NCBI RefSeq assembly: GCF_016756495.1 | Contig: NZ_AP023243.1 | Location: 2,360,501-2,424,500 of the forward strand | Length of the DNA stretch: 64,000 nucleotides | From: Mesorhizobium sp. 113-3-3 | GTDB lineage: Bacteria > Pseudomonadota > Alphaproteobacteria > Rhizobiales > Rhizobiaceae | Direction of reading: 5' to 3' | Shown here: positions 61,452 through 64,000 of the stretch, piece by piece | Layout: each line of letters opens with the position of its first letter | Numbering within the stretch: position 1 is the stretch's first letter | Program-made: the position numbers and the translations under genes | The notes under the pieces: generated by a model | Told to the model about the DNA's origin: nothing | The model's input: the letters and a program-made list of their open reading frames with translations, nothing else | Database searches by the model: none

Positions 61452-62662
61452 GGCATCAACGGTGTCTGCATCATCTGCAGATGCAAATCCTTGCCTGTGT
61501 AGGGGTGCGCATCGCAGACCGCTTCGTTGAGCTCGACGCCCAGGCCCGGTTCCTTCGAGGGGATGACATTGCCGTCCTGCCACTCGATCTTCTTCTTCAA
61601 GAGCGTGGCATGGAAACCGTCCCACTGTTTCAGCGATTCCAGGATGAGGAAGTTGGGCAGCGTCACCGCCAGCTGGATGTTGGCGGCGCCGACGATCGGC
61701 CCGCAATAGCAATGCGGCGCGACCTGGATGTGATAGGCCTCGGCCATCGCCGCGATCTTCTTGGTTTCGAGGATGCCGCCGGAGCGGCCGAGATCCGGCT
61801 GCAATATGGTCGCGGCGCGGTTCTCGATGACGCGGGCGAATTCGAACTTGGTCGTCAGCCGCTCGCCGGTGGCGATCGGGATCGACGTGCCCCGCGCGAC
61901 CTGCGCCATCACTTCGGGCATGTCGGGCGGCACCGGCTCCTCGAACCACAAGGGATCGTAAGGCTCGATGGCGCGCGCCAGGCGCAGCGCGCCGGACGCG
62001 GTGAACTGGCCGTGCGTGCCGAACAAGATGTCGGCGCGGGTGCCGACCGCTTCGCGGATCGCCTTGACCATGCGGGTGGAGACGTCGATGTCGAGCAGGC
62101 GCGGCTGGTGGCCGTCGAAGGCGGTGTAGGGACCGGCCGGGTCGAGCTTGACCGCATTGAAGCCCTGCTCGACATATTCGAGCGCGCAGGCCGCCGCCAT
62201 TTCGGGATCGTTGTAGACGTTCCTGCCGTCCGGCGCGTCCTCGGAGTGGACGGATCCGGTGTGCGGGTAGAGGTAGGTGTAGGAGCGCAGCGTCTCATGC
62301 ACCTGGCCACCGAGCAATTTGTAGACCGGCTTGTTCGCCTCCTTGCCGATAATGTCCCAGCAGGCCATTTCGAGCGCCGAGAAGCACCCCATGCCGGAGA
62401 CATCGGGGCGCTGGGTGAAGCCGGAGGAATAGGCGCGGCGGAAGAAGTTCTCGATGTCGTGCGGATCGCGGCCGACGAGATAGCGCTCGGCCATGTCCTC
62501 GACCATTTTCGCCGTGACATGGGCGGAGAAGCTGGCGTTGTAGGCCTCGCCATAACCGACCACGCCGCCATCGGTGGTGAGCTTGACGAAGATGAAATAC
62601 TTGCCGCCGATGCCGGGCGGCGGGTTGCCGACAACCCAGGTCTTGACGTCGGTGATCTTCAT
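61448..62662 (-). CDS. Mandelate racemase/muconate lactonizing enzyme family sugar-acid dehydratase
   Basis: 404 residues from ATG 62662 (GGAGG upstream). Capping domain (MKITDVKTWVVGNPPPGIGGKYFIFVKL... WDIIGKEANKPVYKLLGG) and TIM barrel. Motifs: VKLDPAGPYTAFDGHQ, DILFGTHGQF with catalytic-type His, WFEEPVPPD, IATGERL, DLGRSGGILETKKIAAMAEAYHIQVAPHCYCGPI. Closest in kind to galactonate/mannonate dehydratase-type members. Coupled to both neighbours by 4-bp overlaps. Exact substrate unknown. Confidence 0.9.
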   Translation of the reverse strand: MKITDVKTWVVGNPPPGIGGKYFIFVKLTTDGGVVGYGEAYNASFSAHVTAKMVEDMAERYLVGRDPHDIENFFRRAYSSGFTQRPDVSGMGCFSALEMACWDIIGKEANKPVYKLLGGQVHETLRSYTYLYPHTGSVHSEDAPDGRNVYNDPEMAAACALEYVEQGFNAVKLDPAGPYTAFDGHQPRLLDIDVSTRMVKAIREAVGTRADILFGTHGQFTASGALRLARAIEPYDPLWFEEPVPPDMPEVMAQVARGTSIPIATGERLTTKFEFARVIENRAATILQPDLGRSGGILETKKIAAMAEAYHIQVAPHCYCGPIVGAANIQLAVTLPNFLILESLKQWDGFHATLLKKKIEWQDGNVIPSKEPGLGVELNEAVCDAHPYTGKDLHLQMMQTPLMP

Positions 62663-64000
62663 TTTTGGTCCTCCAGAACCAGTTCGGCGCCCTTCCACCC
62701 GGTCATGACCGAGGCGGCGTTGGTGTTGCCGGTGATGTTGTCGGGAAAGATCGAGGCGTCGATGACGCGCAAGCCTTCAAGCCCATGCACTTTCAGGCGC
62801 GGATCGACGACGGCGCGCTGGGGATCAGGCCCCATGCGGCAGGTCGAAACCGGGTGATAGACGGTGCCGGAGCGTTTCCGGAAATCGGTGATCAGATCGG
62901 CGTCCGACTGGATCGACGGGCCGGGCAGGACCTCTTCCCTGATGATTTCCGCCATGGCCGGCATCGAGGCGATCTTGCGCACGAACTTCACCGCCGCCAG
63001 CATCTCCTCGACGTCGGCATTGGTGGAATAGGCATTGGCGGTGATCTTCGGGTAGTCCAGCGGGTTGCCGGAGCGGATCATGATCTCGCCCCGGCTCGAC
63101 GGGCGGCAGTTGGACAGGCCGATGGAGAAGCCGGGCCACGGGTCGGGCGTCAGGATCGGGCGCTCGCCGCTCTTCGGGATGACGGTCGAGAAGGCCTGGA
63201 AATAAAGCTGCATGTTGGGGCGCGAGAACGCCGGGTCGGTGCGGAAGAAGCCGCCGCCATGGTTCATCGACAGCGACAGCGGACCGGAACGCGTGAGGAT
63301 GTACTGCATGCCGACCAGCAGCTTGCCCCACCAGGGACGCAGGATCTGGTTGAGCGTCGGCACCTTGCCCTTGAAGGTGTAGTTGATGCCGACATGGTCC
63401 TGCAGGTTGGCGCCGACATTCTCGTTGGCATGGACGACCGGGATGCCCAGCCCTTTCAGAAGTGCCGAGGGGCCGACGCCGGACAATTGCAGCAGCTGCG
63501 GCGAGTTGATCGAGCCGGCGGAGAGAATGATTTCGCGGCCGGCCCGCGCCGTCTTGGTCTGGCCGTTCTGCAGATATTCGACGCCGATGGCGCGCTTGCC
63601 TTCGAACAGGATGCGGCTGGCCAGCGCGTTGGTCTCGACGCGGACATTGCCGCGCTTCATCGCCGGGCGCAGGAAGGCGCGCGCGGCGGACATGCGGCGG
63701 CCGTTCTTGGTCGAGATCTGGTATGTGCCGACGCCCTCCTGGGCAGCACCATTGAAATCGGGATTGAACGGCAGGCCGGCCTGCTGGCCGGCGGCGAGAT
63801 AGCGCTTGGTCAGCGGGTGGACGGCGTTCGCCGTCTCGCTGATGTGCAGGGGACCGCCGGTGCCACGCCATTTGTCGGCGCCGGCCTCATTGTCCTCGAG
63901 TGCTTTGAAGGCCGGCAGCAGATCGTCATAGCCCCAGCCGGGATTGCCGGCGGCACGCCAGTCGTCGAAGTCCTCACGCGCACCGCGGATCCACACCATG
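62659..64000 (-). CDS. GMC family oxidoreductase, N-terminus beyond the window
   Basis: About 447 codons visible; the gene continues past the right edge, so the GxGxxG FAD-binding start is missing. The visible part begins in the family's G.VYIRG.xEDFD.W region (MVWIRGAREDFDDWRAAGNPGWGYDDLLP). It contains the second GMC signature (REIILSAGSINSPQLLQLSGVGP) and the C-terminal catalytic region (YHPVSTCRMG... NITGNTNAASVMTGWKGAELVL). Typical alcohol/choline dehydrogenase-type flavoprotein. Its stop overlaps the dehydratase start (ATGA). Confidence 0.92.
   Translation of the reverse strand, partial: MVWIRGAREDFDDWRAAGNPGWGYDDLLPAFKALEDNEAGADKWRGTGGPLHISETANAVHPLTKRYLAAGQQAGLPFNPDFNGAAQEGVGTYQISTKNGRRMSAARAFLRPAMKRGNVRVETNALASRILFEGKRAIGVEYLQNGQTKTARAGREIILSAGSINSPQLLQLSGVGPSALLKGLGIPVVHANENVGANLQDHVGINYTFKGKVPTLNQILRPWWGKLLVGMQYILTRSGPLSLSMNHGGGFFRTDPAFSRPNMQLYFQAFSTVIPKSGERPILTPDPWPGFSIGLSNCRPSSRGEIMIRSGNPLDYPKITANAYSTNADVEEMLAAVKFVRKIASMPAMAEIIREEVLPGPSIQSDADLITDFRKRSGTVYHPVSTCRMGPDPQRAVVDPRLKVHGLEGLRVIDASIFPDNITGNTNAASVMTGWKGAELVLEDQK

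Noticed and set aside
61452..61949. N-terminal extension of the beta-hydroxyacid dehydrogenase
   Set aside because: The Rossmann motif starts right after GTG 61451, which overlaps the upstream stop; the extension lies inside the dehydratase gene in another frame.

Overview
The window looks like chromosomal DNA of a Mesorhizobium-like alphaproteobacterium (order Hyphomicrobiales). The basis is gene content and style: high GC with long antisense open frames, BA14K, DUF1127, DUF1344 and DUF2778 proteins, an extended UvrB, several small cold-shock genes, and dispersed palindromic repeats of the kind common in rhizobia. No rRNA, tRNA, CRISPR array, transposase or phage gene was found. Density is about one gene per kb, mostly in short operons.

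Layout. 0-3.3 kb: pth and rplY, a glycosyltransferase-like gene, and an OhrR-type MarR repressor. 3.4-6.7 kb: an alpha/beta hydrolase of the cofactor-free haloperoxidase type divergent from that repressor, with three copies of one motif between them, then an Fsr-like MFS exporter divergent from an AraC regulator. 6.7-14 kb: a Bug/TctC binding protein, prs, a lipoprotein, and the minus-strand run lgt-midA-pgeF-M24 hydrolase, then an orphan BrnA-like antitoxin. 14-21.4 kb: UbiK-like, YbjN-like and CsaA-like genes, a GT4 glycosyltransferase, a MarR/response regulator/histidine kinase operon, ilvE and a small Gly-rich protein. 21.4-26.8 kb: an MBL hydrolase, BA14K, three cold-shock genes, a double-Kazal lipoprotein and a run of tiny conserved genes.

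26.8-34.8 kb: TPR-sulfotransferase, a cluster of small enzymes (RibD-C, DUF1428, VOC, GST), DUF1127, a higBA toxin-antitoxin pair with duplicated operators, an ABC-F ATPase preceded by a candidate leader peptide with its own hairpin, and an EamA transporter. 35-40 kb: a very long uvrB whose 3' end carries an in-frame repeat element, and a DUF2778 (L,D-transpeptidase-like) envelope protein. 40.5-45 kb: a coupled operon of Tat-exported isoaspartyl methyltransferase, membrane-embedded spermidine-synthase-like protein and secreted hydrolase. 45-52.4 kb: LysR with gamma-butyrobetaine dioxygenase, an EF-hand periplasmic protein, a CapA phosphatase, and DUF3137, DUF2314 and DUF1344 genes. 52.6-60.4 kb: a Tat-type FAD oxidase, envelope proteins of unknown function, a membrane pair, an NTF2-like gene divergent from LysR, and a lipid kinase. 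60.5-64 kb: a coupled catabolic operon (GMC oxidoreductase cut by the right edge, enolase-superfamily dehydratase, beta-hydroxyacid dehydrogenase), probably for a sugar acid.

The most interesting items are the leader peptide/hairpin ahead of the ABC-F gene, the repeat element translated inside UvrB, the multi-copy operators of the OhrR-hydrolase and higBA loci, and the three-gene Tat-methyltransferase operon. All functions are read from motifs and remembered family features; no searches were run.
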